Origin: Haemophilus parahaemolyticus
Lineage (GTDB): Bacteria; Pseudomonadota; Gammaproteobacteria; Enterobacterales; Pasteurellaceae
Reading direction: 5' to 3'
DNA: 64,000 nucleotides
NCBI RefSeq assembly: GCF_002015035.1
Contig: NZ_MUXY01000001.1
Coordinates: forward strand, 675,939-739,938
Positions 56,407-64,000 of the stretch are shown here, piece after piece (position 1 is the first letter of the stretch; every line of letters begins with the position of its first letter). Below the pieces are notes generated by a model. The model had not been told where the DNA came from, did not search any database, and saw only the letters and a list, made by a program, of their open reading frames with translations. A program made the translations under genes and the position numbers.

Positions 56407-57294
56407 TTAAAGAGTTGATGCTAAAGATTTAATATATTCTTTAAATTCTTTACCAAATTTATCATGACGTAAACTGTATTCTGTAAATGCTTGCATATAA
56501 CCAAGTTTATCACCACAATCAAATGTTTTACCAGTCATATGGAATGCTTCAACGGTTTCTTGTTCAATTAACATATCAATCGCATCAGTTAATTGAATTT
56601 CATCACCTACACCTGCTGGTGTTTTTTCTAATAAATCCCAAATTGCGGATGAAAATACATAACGACCTACTACCGCAAGGTTAGATGGGGCTTCTTCTTT
56701 TGATGGTTTTTCTACCATTTTAACAATTTCAGCTGAACCACCCACTGGAATTTCAACACCATTACAATCTGCAATACCATAGCTGCTTACTTCATCCATT
56801 GGCACTGGTGCCACCATAATTTGGCTATAACCTGTTTCATTGAAACGTTTAATCATTGCAGCCAAATTTTCAGTTTTCTGATCTGCACTGAATTCAGCCA
56901 AAATCACGTCAGGTAACACAACCGCAAATGGTTCGTTACCCACTACAGTACGACCACATAAAACCGCATGACCTAAGCCTTTTGCGTTCCCTTGACGGAC
57001 ATGCATAATAGTCACATCTTTAGGGCAAATAGAACGAACTTCTTCAAGTAATTGACGCTTAACACGCTTTTCTAACATCGTTTCTAATTCAAACGACGTA
57101 TCAAAATGGTTTTCGATGGCATTTTTTGAAGAATGAGTCACTAGGACGATCTCTTTAATGCCTGCAGCTACACATTCATTGACGATATATTGAATTAATG
57201 GCTTATCTGCAACAGTAAGCATTTCTTTTGGAATAGCTTTCGTTGCAGGTAGCATACGAGTTCCTAAACCTGCAACAGGGATAATTACTTTCAT
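56407..57294 (-). CDS. galU: UTP-glucose-1-phosphate uridylyltransferase
   Basis: Makes UDP-glucose for lipooligosaccharide and capsule sugars. The start is ATG 57294 ([19 protein letters not shown]) with AAGGA 5 bp upstream; 295 residues. [47 protein letters not shown], and [22 protein letters not shown] are family motifs. Its promoter lies inside a palindrome that may also be the csrA terminator. Confidence 0.97.
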   Translation of the reverse strand: MKVIIPVAGLGTRMLPATKAIPKEMLTVADKPLIQYIVNECVAAGIKEIVLVTHSSKNAIENHFDTSFELETMLEKRVKRQLLEEVRSICPKDVTIMHVRQGNAKGLGHAVLCGRTVVGNEPFAVVLPDVILAEFSADQKTENLAAMIKRFNETGYSQIMVAPVPMDEVSSYGIADCNGVEIPVGGSAEIVKMVEKPSKEEAPSNLAVVGRYVFSSAIWDLLEKTPAGVGDEIQLTDAIDMLIEQETVEAFHMTGKTFDCGDKLGYMQAFTEYSLRHDKFGKEFKEYIKSLASTL

Positions 57295-57318
57295 TTTTAT
57301 TCCTTTTTTTATATAAAA

Positions 57319-57356
57319 AACCACTTACATTATACTGTAAGTGGTTCTTTTATCAA
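57319..57356 (-). promoter_or_regulatory. galU promoter embedded in an 11-bp inverted repeat
   Basis: On the minus strand TTGATA (57351-57356), 16-bp spacer, TATAAT (57329-57334). Arms AACCACTTACA (57319-57329) and TGTAAGTGGTT (57336-57346) enclose the -10 box. On the minus strand the repeat is followed by TTTTTATAT, so it also looks like the terminator of csrA. Confidence 0.65.
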
Positions 57357-57434
57357 ATATATTGCTTAGATATTCAAGTAGAATACAATGATCCGATAAT
57401 CTAAAATTCAAATAATTTTCTTTCTTATTATTAG

Positions 57435-57617
57435 TTACTCAGATTGTTGTGACTCAGTATCTTTAATTTTTTGATAGATTTCCTGTCTATGAACTGCAAT
57501 ATCTTTCGGTGCATTCACACCTAGCTTTACTTGACTTCCTCGTACACTAAGTACGGTAATTTCTACGTCATCTCCTACGAGTAAACTTTCTCCTGTTTTC
57601 CGAGTTAAAATAAGCAT
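57435..57617 (-). CDS. csrA: Carbon storage regulator CsrA
   Basis: Dimeric RNA-binding protein that represses or stabilises mRNAs by binding GGA motifs. The start is ATG 57617 ([15 protein letters not shown]), GGAGG 6 bp upstream; 60 residues, the normal size. [33 protein letters not shown] sequence is kept, including the RNA-contacting N-terminus and the Arg in VHRQEIY. It follows alaS by 81 bp, the usual gammaproteobacterial neighbourhood. Confidence 0.97.
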   Translation of the reverse strand: MLILTRKTGESLLVGDDVEITVLSVRGSQVKLGVNAPKDIAVHRQEIYQKIKDTESQQSE

Positions 57618-57698
57618 TGCTACCTCCAAGATAAAAGACCCAATAAAATTTTAAGGTCAAGGCAAGTCTGATTCATTCTTCCCTACCTAGGTATTAAA

Positions 57699-60323
57699 TT
57701 ATAATTTTGCTTGAATCCATTCTTGTGCAAAGTTCAGTGCTTGTAATAAATTTTGTGGTTCAGAACCGCCAGCCATTGCCATATCTGGACGGCCACCACC
57801 CTTACCACCGACTTTTTTTGCCATTTCACCGACTAACTCGCCAGCTTTCACTTTTGAAGTTAAATCAGTGGTTACTCCTACAATTAAGTTCACTTTTTCA
57901 TCAGCTACTGTTCCTATAACAACTATGGCACTTCCGAGCTGATTTTTCAAGTCGTCAACCATCGTTCTTAGGGTTTTCGCTTCAGCATTGTCTAATTGAG
58001 TTACCACCACATTTACGCCATTGATTTGCTGAGCTTGTTTAGCAATTTCAGAGCCTGCAAGAGCAGCTTGTTTGTCTTTAAGTTGTTGTAACTCTTTTTC
58101 AGTGCGTTTTGATTTGTCTTGTAATTGTTGGATTTTTTCCACAAGTGAGGTGTTATCTGCTTTTAATAATTCTGCAGAGTGTTGTAATACTTGTTGTAAT
58201 TGATGAATCCAAGCAAGTGCTATTTCGCCCGTAATTGCCTCAACACGGCGAACACCTGCTGCAACTGCACCTTCAGAGGTGAGTTTAAAGAAACCAATGT
58301 CTCCTGTACTTTGGACGTGTGTACCACCACAAAGTTCAATTGAAAATTCGCTCATTTCAACCACTCGTACTACATCACCATATTTTTCACCGAAGAGAGC
58401 CATTGCACCTTTTGCTTTTGCAGAGTCAATATCCATTTCTTCAATGATGACAGGGATGTTTTCACGAATTTTACGGTTTACAATACGCTCAATTTCTTCA
58501 AGTTGAACTTTAGTGATTGCTTCTGGTTGAGAGAAGTCAAAACGTAAGCCGTTTTCGTTGACTAATGAACCTTTTTGAGCAACATGTTCACCTAATACTT
58601 CACGTAATGCAGAGTGTAATAAGTGCGTTGCTGAGTGGTTTAGTTCAATGCTATGACGACGAGTTGCATTCACTTCAGCAGAAACTTTATCGCCTATGCG
58701 TAATTCGCCTGATTCTACTTGACCATAATGACCAAACACTTGCCCATATTTTTGGGTGTCAGCAACATTAAACTGGCAAATTTCTGATGAGATTAGACCG
58801 CTATCACCCACTTGACCACCCATTTCTGCATAGAATGGCGTTTTGTCTAAGATAATAATCGCAGTTTCACCAGATTGAATTACATCAACCGCTTTACCTT
58901 GACTGAATAAGCCAACTACAGTTGCATCAGCTGTTACATGATCGTAACCGACAAACTCAGTTATGCCGTCTATCTTGATGACATTGCTGTAATCTGCACC
59001 AAAGTTACTACTTGCTTTTGCACGCTCACGTTGAGCTGTCATTTCAGCATCAAAACCTGCTTCGTCAATTAAAATATCACGCTCACGACAAACATCAGCG
59101 GTTAAATCAAGCGGGAAGCCGTAAGTATCATAAAGTTTGAATGCTACTTTACCTGAAAGGGTTTTGTCTTCCACTTTCGCTAATGCATCTTCAAGCAGTG
59201 CTAAACCACGCTCTAGAGTGCGAGCAAATTGCTCTTCTTCTGCTTTTAATGTTTGTTGGATGAAAGATTGTTTCTGTGCAACGATTTCACCTGCGTGCCC
59301 CATTACTTCTGCAAGTGTTGGTACTAATTTATAGAAGAATGCTTCTTTTGCACCTAATAAATTACCGTGACGCACTGCTCGACGGATAATACGACGGAGA
59401 ACGTAGCCACGGCCTTCATTTGAAGGTATAACACCGTCTGCAATTAAATATGAGCAAGAACGGATGTGGTCTGCAATTACGCGTAATGATTTATTGTCTA
59501 AATCTTTAACACCCAATAATTCCGCTGTTGTTTTGATTAGGGTTTGGAAAATATCTGTTTCATAGTTTGAGTTTACGTGCTGCATTACCGCAGTCATACG
59601 CTCTAACCCCATCCCCGTATCTACTGATGGTTTCGGTAATTTTTCCATTGTGCCATCCGCCAAGCGGTTAAATTGCATAAACACAATGTTCCAAACTTCG
59701 ATATAACGGTCGCCATCTTCTTCTGGTGTACCAGGTAAACCGCCCCAGTATTTTTCACCGTGGTCGTAGAAAATTTCTGTGCAAGGACCACAAGGACCTG
59801 TATCGCCCATCGCCCAGAAGTTATCTGAAGCATAAGGTGCACCTTTATTGTCGCCAATACGAATGATGTGATCTGCTGGCACACCTACAAGGTTATGCCA
59901 AATATCGTAAGCCTCATCATCTGTTTCATAAACAGTCACATAAAGTTTTTCTTTCGGCAAAGCTAACCATTCTGGAGAAGTTAAAAATTCCCAACCGAAT
60001 TGAATAGCATCACGTTTAAAATAATCACCGAAACTAAAATTACCCATCATCTCGAAAAATGTATGATGGCGAGCTGTATAGCCTACGTTTTCTAAATCGT
60101 TGTGTTTACCACCTGCACGCACACAGCGTTGTGCTGTCGTTGCACGAGTATAAGGGCGTTTTTCTACACCGAGAAAAACATCTTTAAATTGGTTCATACC
60201 GGCATTGGTAAAAAGCAAAGTAGGATCGTTTTCAGGAACTAACGAACTACTTTCTACTACAGTATGTCCTTTGCTATGGAAAAAATCCAAAAAGGACTGT
60301 CTAATTTGCGATGTCGTTTTCAT
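57699..60323 (-). CDS. alaS: Alanyl-tRNA synthetase
   Basis: Class II synthetase of 874 residues. The N-terminal aminoacylation core starts [46 protein letters not shown]. The editing domain has [16 protein letters not shown] (two His) and [13 protein letters not shown] (Cys and His), the zinc site for removing Ser and Gly. The C-terminal oligomerisation domain ends [22 protein letters not shown]. All motifs intact. Confidence 0.98.
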   Translation of the reverse strand: MKTTSQIRQSFLDFFHSKGHTVVESSSLVPENDPTLLFTNAGMNQFKDVFLGVEKRPYTRATTAQRCVRAGGKHNDLENVGYTARHHTFFEMMGNFSFGDYFKRDAIQFGWEFLTSPEWLALPKEKLYVTVYETDDEAYDIWHNLVGVPADHIIRIGDNKGAPYASDNFWAMGDTGPCGPCTEIFYDHGEKYWGGLPGTPEEDGDRYIEVWNIVFMQFNRLADGTMEKLPKPSVDTGMGLERMTAVMQHVNSNYETDIFQTLIKTTAELLGVKDLDNKSLRVIADHIRSCSYLIADGVIPSNEGRGYVLRRIIRRAVRHGNLLGAKEAFFYKLVPTLAEVMGHAGEIVAQKQSFIQQTLKAEEEQFARTLERGLALLEDALAKVEDKTLSGKVAFKLYDTYGFPLDLTADVCRERDILIDEAGFDAEMTAQRERAKASSNFGADYSNVIKIDGITEFVGYDHVTADATVVGLFSQGKAVDVIQSGETAIIILDKTPFYAEMGGQVGDSGLISSEICQFNVADTQKYGQVFGHYGQVESGELRIGDKVSAEVNATRRHSIELNHSATHLLHSALREVLGEHVAQKGSLVNENGLRFDFSQPEAITKVQLEEIERIVNRKIRENIPVIIEEMDIDSAKAKGAMALFGEKYGDVVRVVEMSEFSIELCGGTHVQSTGDIGFFKLTSEGAVAAGVRRVEAITGEIALAWIHQLQQVLQHSAELLKADNTSLVEKIQQLQDKSKRTEKELQQLKDKQAALAGSEIAKQAQQINGVNVVVTQLDNAEAKTLRTMVDDLKNQLGSAIVVIGTVADEKVNLIVGVTTDLTSKVKAGELVGEMAKKVGGKGGGRPDMAMAGGSEPQNLLQALNFAQEWIQAKL

Positions 60324-60481
60324 TCTAATTAACGCTCGTTCTGTTTAAAGACTAAAAAATTACTCAAATCGTTTATTTATAACTGCACTATTCTACACAC
60401 TTTTCAATCGAATTTGTGAAAAATAATCCAATAAAAGCAATGAATTTTATTTATCTGTTACTAATTTAGCAATTTTTTAGC

Positions 60482-60518
60482 AAAAAATAACCGCTTGAGT
60501 TGTTCTAACTACAAGCGG
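60482..60518 (-). terminator. Terminator of the universal stress protein gene
   Basis: CCGCTTGAGTT (60491-60501) pairs with AACTACAAGCGG (60507-60518) with one bulge; on the minus strand TTATTTTTTG follows. The arms contain uptake-sequence cores. The rest of 60324-60547 is AT-rich alaS leader. Confidence 0.7.
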
Positions 60519-60547
60519 CATAAAATGAACCAATGTAAAATTAAGAC

Positions 60548-60973
60548 TTATTCATCATCAAGAGGGACAACAAGCATATCAATAGCAACGTTATTCATCA
60601 CCTGGCGAGTTGACGACATAAACTTACTCCAAAAATCTTGGTGATGCCCTGTAATTAATAAATCAATGCCATATTTACTTACGGCTTCTTCTATCACTTG
60701 AGAAAAGTCGCCCGTGCCATTAAGTTTTTCTGAAACAAGATAGTTTATTTTGCTTGCAAGCTCATCTAATGCTTTCGTTGTTTCAACTGAAACATTATCT
60801 TGCACGGCTGACATATTAATATCAATCAGACCAGTGTATAAATCAGAAAAATTTACATCTACGTGGATAACAGATAATTTCGCACCACATTTTTCTGCAA
60901 GTCCAGCACCCTTACGTAATAAAACAAGACTTTCTTCAGAAAGATCGACTGCAACTAAGATGTGTTTGTACAT
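60548..60973 (-). CDS. uspA: Universal stress protein A family
   Basis: A single-domain UspA protein, 141 residues from ATG 60973 (MYKHILVAVDLSEESLVLLRK), AAGGAG 6 bp upstream. Longer readings to 61027 lack match. The region TGHHQDFWSKFMSSTRQVMN resembles the UspA (non-ATP-binding) group, since the G-x2-G-x9-G(S/T) nucleotide motif is not complete. It is divergent from fnr, an association also present in H. influenzae. Confidence 0.93.
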   Translation of the reverse strand: MYKHILVAVDLSEESLVLLRKGAGLAEKCGAKLSVIHVDVNFSDLYTGLIDINMSAVQDNVSVETTKALDELASKINYLVSEKLNGTGDFSQVIEEAVSKYGIDLLITGHHQDFWSKFMSSTRQVMNNVAIDMLVVPLDDE

Positions 60974-61152
60974 AATAGACTCCTTATTGTCCCTGTATTG
61001 GTCTTTTTGTTGCTTGTATATTAGCAAATAATTGCGAAGAAAAATGAGAGATACTTCTCATTTTTGAAAAATTTTGGAATAAATTCACAAGAAAAATTAA
61101 CTCTCTTGGGGTAAAAGTTATACTTTCTTCATTCAAAAATAAATGTTAGACT

Positions 61153-61166
61153 TTGCGTTAAATCAA
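61153..61166. promoter_or_regulatory. Possible FNR site in the fnr promoter region
   Basis: TTGCGTTAAATCAA matches TTGAT-N4-ATCAA in 8 of 10 positions, 30 bp before the fnr start. It could serve autorepression, which is known for E. coli fnr. No firm promoter could be placed. Confidence 0.35.
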
Positions 61167-61195
61167 ACTTTTATAGAATTTATGCGGAAATGGTT

Positions 61196-61972
61196 ATGAA
61201 AATTGTGCCAGAGGCAAAAACACAAGGAAGAACAGGCTGTACGATCCACTGTCAAAATTGCAGTATTAGCCAACTTTGCCTCCCTTTTACGTTAAGCGAA
61301 CATGAATTGACTCAACTTGATAACATCATTGAGCGTAAAAAACCTGTACAAAAATCTCAAATTATTTTCCAATCTGGCGATGAACTTCGCTCAATTTATG
61401 CCCTTCGTTCTGGCACATTAAAAAGCTATACATTAAGCGAAAATGGCGAAGAACAAATCACGGCTTTTCATCTTCCAGGCGATCTCATCGGTTTTGATGC
61501 TATCATGAATATGAAGCACATTGGTTTTGCTCAAGCTTTAGAAACTGCAATGATCTGCGAAATCCCATTTGATATTCTTGATGATCTTGCAGGGAAAATG
61601 CCAAAAATCCGCCATCAAATCATGCGTTTAATGAGTAATGAAATTAAAAGTGATCAAGAAATGATTTTGTTACTTTCCAAAATGAGTGCAGAAGAAAAAT
61701 TAGCTGCATTTTTACACAATCTATCTCAACGTTACGCAGCTCGAGGCTTCTCTGCTCGTGAATTTCGTTTAACGATGACGCGTGGAGATATTGGTAATTA
61801 TCTCGGTTTAACGATTGAAACTATTAGCCGCTTACTTGGACGCTTCCAAAAATCAGGTATGATTACTGTTCAAGGCAAATACATTACTATTAATCAAATG
61901 GATGTGTTAGCGGATATGGCTACAGGAATAAAAAACCAGATCCTAGTAAAAGATGTTAGCAATGTTGGTTAA
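61196..61972 (+). CDS. fnr: Anaerobic regulator FNR (HlyX-type)
   Basis: Oxygen-sensing CRP/FNR-family regulator. Four N-terminal cysteines ([14 protein letters not shown]) plus the later one in AMICEIP bind the oxygen-labile 4Fe-4S cluster. DNA recognition helix is [18 protein letters not shown] with the E-x2-S-R contact pattern of FNR. The start is ATG 61196 (GGAA 8 bp upstream), 258 residues; ATG 61190 is possible. The Actinobacillus pleuropneumoniae homologue is HlyX. The focA promoter has a matching site. Confidence 0.96.
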   Translation: MKIVPEAKTQGRTGCTIHCQNCSISQLCLPFTLSEHELTQLDNIIERKKPVQKSQIIFQSGDELRSIYALRSGTLKSYTLSENGEEQITAFHLPGDLIGFDAIMNMKHIGFAQALETAMICEIPFDILDDLAGKMPKIRHQIMRLMSNEIKSDQEMILLLSKMSAEEKLAAFLHNLSQRYAARGFSAREFRLTMTRGDIGNYLGLTIETISRLLGRFQKSGMITVQGKYITINQMDVLADMATGIKNQILVKDVSNVG

Positions 61973-62045
61973 ATAGGAATCATAATACAAATAAAATTTA
62001 TCAGTTTTATTGTGCAACCAACACATAGTCGCAAGAAACTATAAA

Positions 62046-63023
62046 CTACCGTCTAAAAATCGTCCCTGTAGTAGCCTCAATAAAACTACTATGTAATAAC
62101 AAAATACCCATTCCAATCAGCACGCAAGCGGTCAAAAATTTCAAACTACTTGCTATCGGAAAGCTAAATTTAGCAGGGAAATACCACATTTTTAATTGCA
62201 CGGCTTTATGACGTGCAAAGATCACAATCAACGCAAAGATTGTAAGTGTAATGCCTGTACCAAGTGCCATCATTAAAGTAGCCAATATGCCCCAAAGGTA
62301 AATATTGAGCGTATAAGAGAGAAACAGCACTAAAATTGCCCCAGAACATGGGCGCGATCCAATACTCAAAATCAAGAAAAGTTGGCTTTTCCAACCTGTT
62401 GATTGGTTCATTTGTACTGATGAAGGCAGATGTTGATGTCCGCAACCACAATGCTCATGATGAATGTGATGTGAAACAAGCGGTGTTTTTTCTTGGGGCA
62501 TTTGCATTAGACTGATTTTTCTAATCTGCAATTTAGGCGGGCGAATGCCTTGCCACGCTTGATAAATCCAATAAACCCCTAGCAAAATCATCAGCATAAA
62601 ACTGCCCCGCTCCACCCATTTAAGCGTTAAATTGAAATATGTGCGAGAAAGCGTAAAGGCAACAATGATAATCGACACTAGCAAAATAGCAACGATCCCT
62701 TGCACAATGGAAGATGCCAAGCTAATTTTGACAGCTTGTTTAAGTTTCGACTGTTCTAAAGCTAAGTAGCTCGTGAGAATAAACTTACCGTGTCCAGGAC
62801 CTATAGCGTGAAAAATACCGTAGAAAAAACTAATAAGAATAAGGGTAATACCCGCTTCTTGATGTTGTTGACTAAGCTGATTAAGTGAGCTAGAAAGTTG
62901 TAAGTTAAACGCTTTTTGCCACAGTATCACGTTATGCAGCAAGAGCGGATAAACCCAATAAACAGCGACTGCCAATAAGGCTAACACGATCAAAGAAGCA
63001 GCGGTTAATTTTGATTTTTGCAT
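62046..63023 (-). CDS. zevB: Zinc uptake system membrane protein ZevB (NicO family)
   Basis: Inner-membrane protein of 325 residues in the NicO/RcnA family. FFYGIFHAIGPGHGKFILTSYLALEQ is the family motif, a cytoplasmic loop is rich in His and Cys (HHIHHEHCGCGHQH), and SIGSRPCSGAILVLFLSYTL is the second signature. The H. influenzae pair HI1249-HI1248 (ZevAB) was described as a zinc uptake system; gene order, sizes and overlap are the same here. It overlaps zevA by 19 bp. Confidence 0.88.
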   Translation of the reverse strand: MQKSKLTAASLIVLALLAVAVYWVYPLLLHNVILWQKAFNLQLSSSLNQLSQQHQEAGITLILISFFYGIFHAIGPGHGKFILTSYLALEQSKLKQAVKISLASSIVQGIVAILLVSIIIVAFTLSRTYFNLTLKWVERGSFMLMILLGVYWIYQAWQGIRPPKLQIRKISLMQMPQEKTPLVSHHIHHEHCGCGHQHLPSSVQMNQSTGWKSQLFLILSIGSRPCSGAILVLFLSYTLNIYLWGILATLMMALGTGITLTIFALIVIFARHKAVQLKMWYFPAKFSFPIASSLKFLTACVLIGMGILLLHSSFIEATTGTIFRR

Positions 63024-63631
63024 TTCATCTCTACCTTTTGGGCAAAGGCACGCCCAAGTGATTGATCTTCTGGTGTCTGATCTTTGTCCAAACTTGAGGC
63101 ATAAAGTTTCAAAGTATCATCCACTTTCGGTTGCACCACTTTGATTTCACATTTTTTATCATCAATAGAGACATCACTTTGGTCATTATACTCCATCGCC
63201 ATATAGTAGGTTGGCTCGTAACTCATCAATGTGATAGGCACAATGCTCAGTTTTTGTGGCACGCTTAGATAGACGTTCATCGAAAAAATAATGCGGTTAT
63301 TTTCCACTACGAAGCCGTAATCAGAAGGCGTTTCGGTAAAAGGAATCAGATTGTTTTTCTGATTGTAGAGATAGCTGAAATAGTGGTCTTGCTTTGCCGT
63401 ATCAATCATCTCTTTAGTTAAATCTTGCTTGGCTTTAACAGGGTCTGCACTCGACTGCATTTCATAAATTAACGTGCTAGAAGCAATTTCATCCAACGTC
63501 CAAGACATACGGAAGCCTTTTAGCGTTTGATTTTCAATCAGTGCTTGGGTTTTCAGGTCGACAAAAGCGTGTGGATGGGCGAAGACACCAATTGAGAAGA
63601 ACGAAAAGAAGAGCGTAATAAAATACTTCAT
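63005..63631 (-). CDS. zevA: Zinc uptake system periplasmic protein ZevA (DUF1007)
   Basis: Periplasmic DUF1007 protein, 208 residues. Signal peptide 1-18, then AHPHAFVDLKTQALIEN with two His at the mature N-terminus, a likely metal site, and MSWTLDEIASSTLIYEM, the DUF1007 core. Two Cys near the C-terminus (DKKCEIKVV, VEMKCKNQN) may form a disulfide. AAGGA precedes the ATG. First gene of zevAB; no Zur box was recognised in the short gap to rnpB. Confidence 0.88.
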   Translation of the reverse strand: MKYFITLFFSFFSIGVFAHPHAFVDLKTQALIENQTLKGFRMSWTLDEIASSTLIYEMQSSADPVKAKQDLTKEMIDTAKQDHYFSYLYNQKNNLIPFTETPSDYGFVVENNRIIFSMNVYLSVPQKLSIVPITLMSYEPTYYMAMEYNDQSDVSIDDKKCEIKVVQPKVDDTLKLYASSLDKDQTPEDQSLGRAFAQKVEMKCKNQN

Positions 63632-63645
63632 ATTATGTCCTTATA

Positions 63646-63687
63646 GAAAAAAGCGAACCGCTTTTAAAACCTTAAAAACAGTTCGCT
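63646..63687 (-). terminator. Terminator of rnpB
   Basis: AGCGAAC (63652-63658) pairs with GTTCGCT (63681-63687), with more A/T pairing in the loop; on the minus strand TTTTTTC follows. It lies 16 bp after the end of the RNase P RNA. Confidence 0.8.
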
Positions 63688-63702
63688 GGAATAAGATGAG
63701 TT

Positions 63703-64000
<298 letters not shown>

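Overview
The window is chromosomal DNA of a gammaproteobacterium of the family Pasteurellaceae. Gene content is close to Haemophilus and Actinobacillus throughout (ZevAB zinc uptake, TrpR-MtgA, YdfG-TrpBA, TsaE-AmiB, WaaA-CoaD, an HlyX/FNR-type regulator). The DNA is AT-rich and carries many copies of the DNA uptake sequence core ACAAGCGGT, often as inverted pairs in intergenic hairpins. That core is the Actinobacillus pleuropneumoniae type; the Haemophilus influenzae type (AAGTGCGGT) is rare here. I therefore place it near Actinobacillus, Mannheimia or Bibersteinia, without naming a species.

Layout. 1-8.8 kb: queA (cut by the window edge), perM, a methyltransferase, ilvIH, a lysozyme-inhibitor-like periplasmic protein, carbonic anhydrase, a DUF1439 protein, a tiny lipoprotein and tgt. 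8.9-13.8 kb: yqaA and the anaerobic formate block focA-pflB-pflA, in which pflB is interrupted by a frameshift. 13.9-24.3 kb: a MetE-like methyltransferase, pyrE, rlmJ, ampD-ruvX, an IS3-type transposase remnant, dps, cdd, the queCDE operon behind a preQ1 riboswitch, a lipoprotein, a TorD-like chaperone, nfo and an NlpC/P60 hydrolase. 24.4-36.8 kb: waaA-coaD-orn, tRNA-Gly(GCC), tsaE-amiB, rhlB, a lipoprotein, a HerA-like ATPase, mtgA, trpR, lolA and polA. 36.9-40.3 kb: a restriction-modification locus with a fused nuclease-methylase subunit and a separate specificity subunit. 40.4-44.5 kb: trpA, trpB, ydfG, a TSUP exporter and decayed small ORFs. 44.6-52.6 kb: purMN, a four-gene siderophore ABC importer, a DUF47-Pit phosphate transport pair and rpmE. 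52.8-64 kb: tkt, rsmE-yqgE, galU, csrA, alaS, a universal stress protein, fnr, zevAB and the 3' part of RNase P RNA.

Functional links. Five queuosine genes lie here (queA, tgt, queC, queD, queE), and the queCDE transcript begins with a class I preQ1 riboswitch. FNR is encoded at 61.2 kb and an FNR-like site precedes focA. trpR is encoded at 33 kb and two TrpR-like operators are visible, one over the -10 box of ydfG-trpBA and one upstream of lolA-trpR-mtgA. Near-consensus sites for CRP (tkt, cdd), PurR (purM) and, more weakly, Fur (siderophore operon) and OxyR (dps) can be read.

The most unusual locus is the restriction-modification system at 37-40.3 kb. It has no separate HsdR gene, has an in-frame 24-bp tandem repeat between the two halves of its specificity subunit, an unusual start for that subunit, and a 4x TGCAG tandem repeat upstream of the operon. 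These are features expected of a system that can switch specificity or expression.
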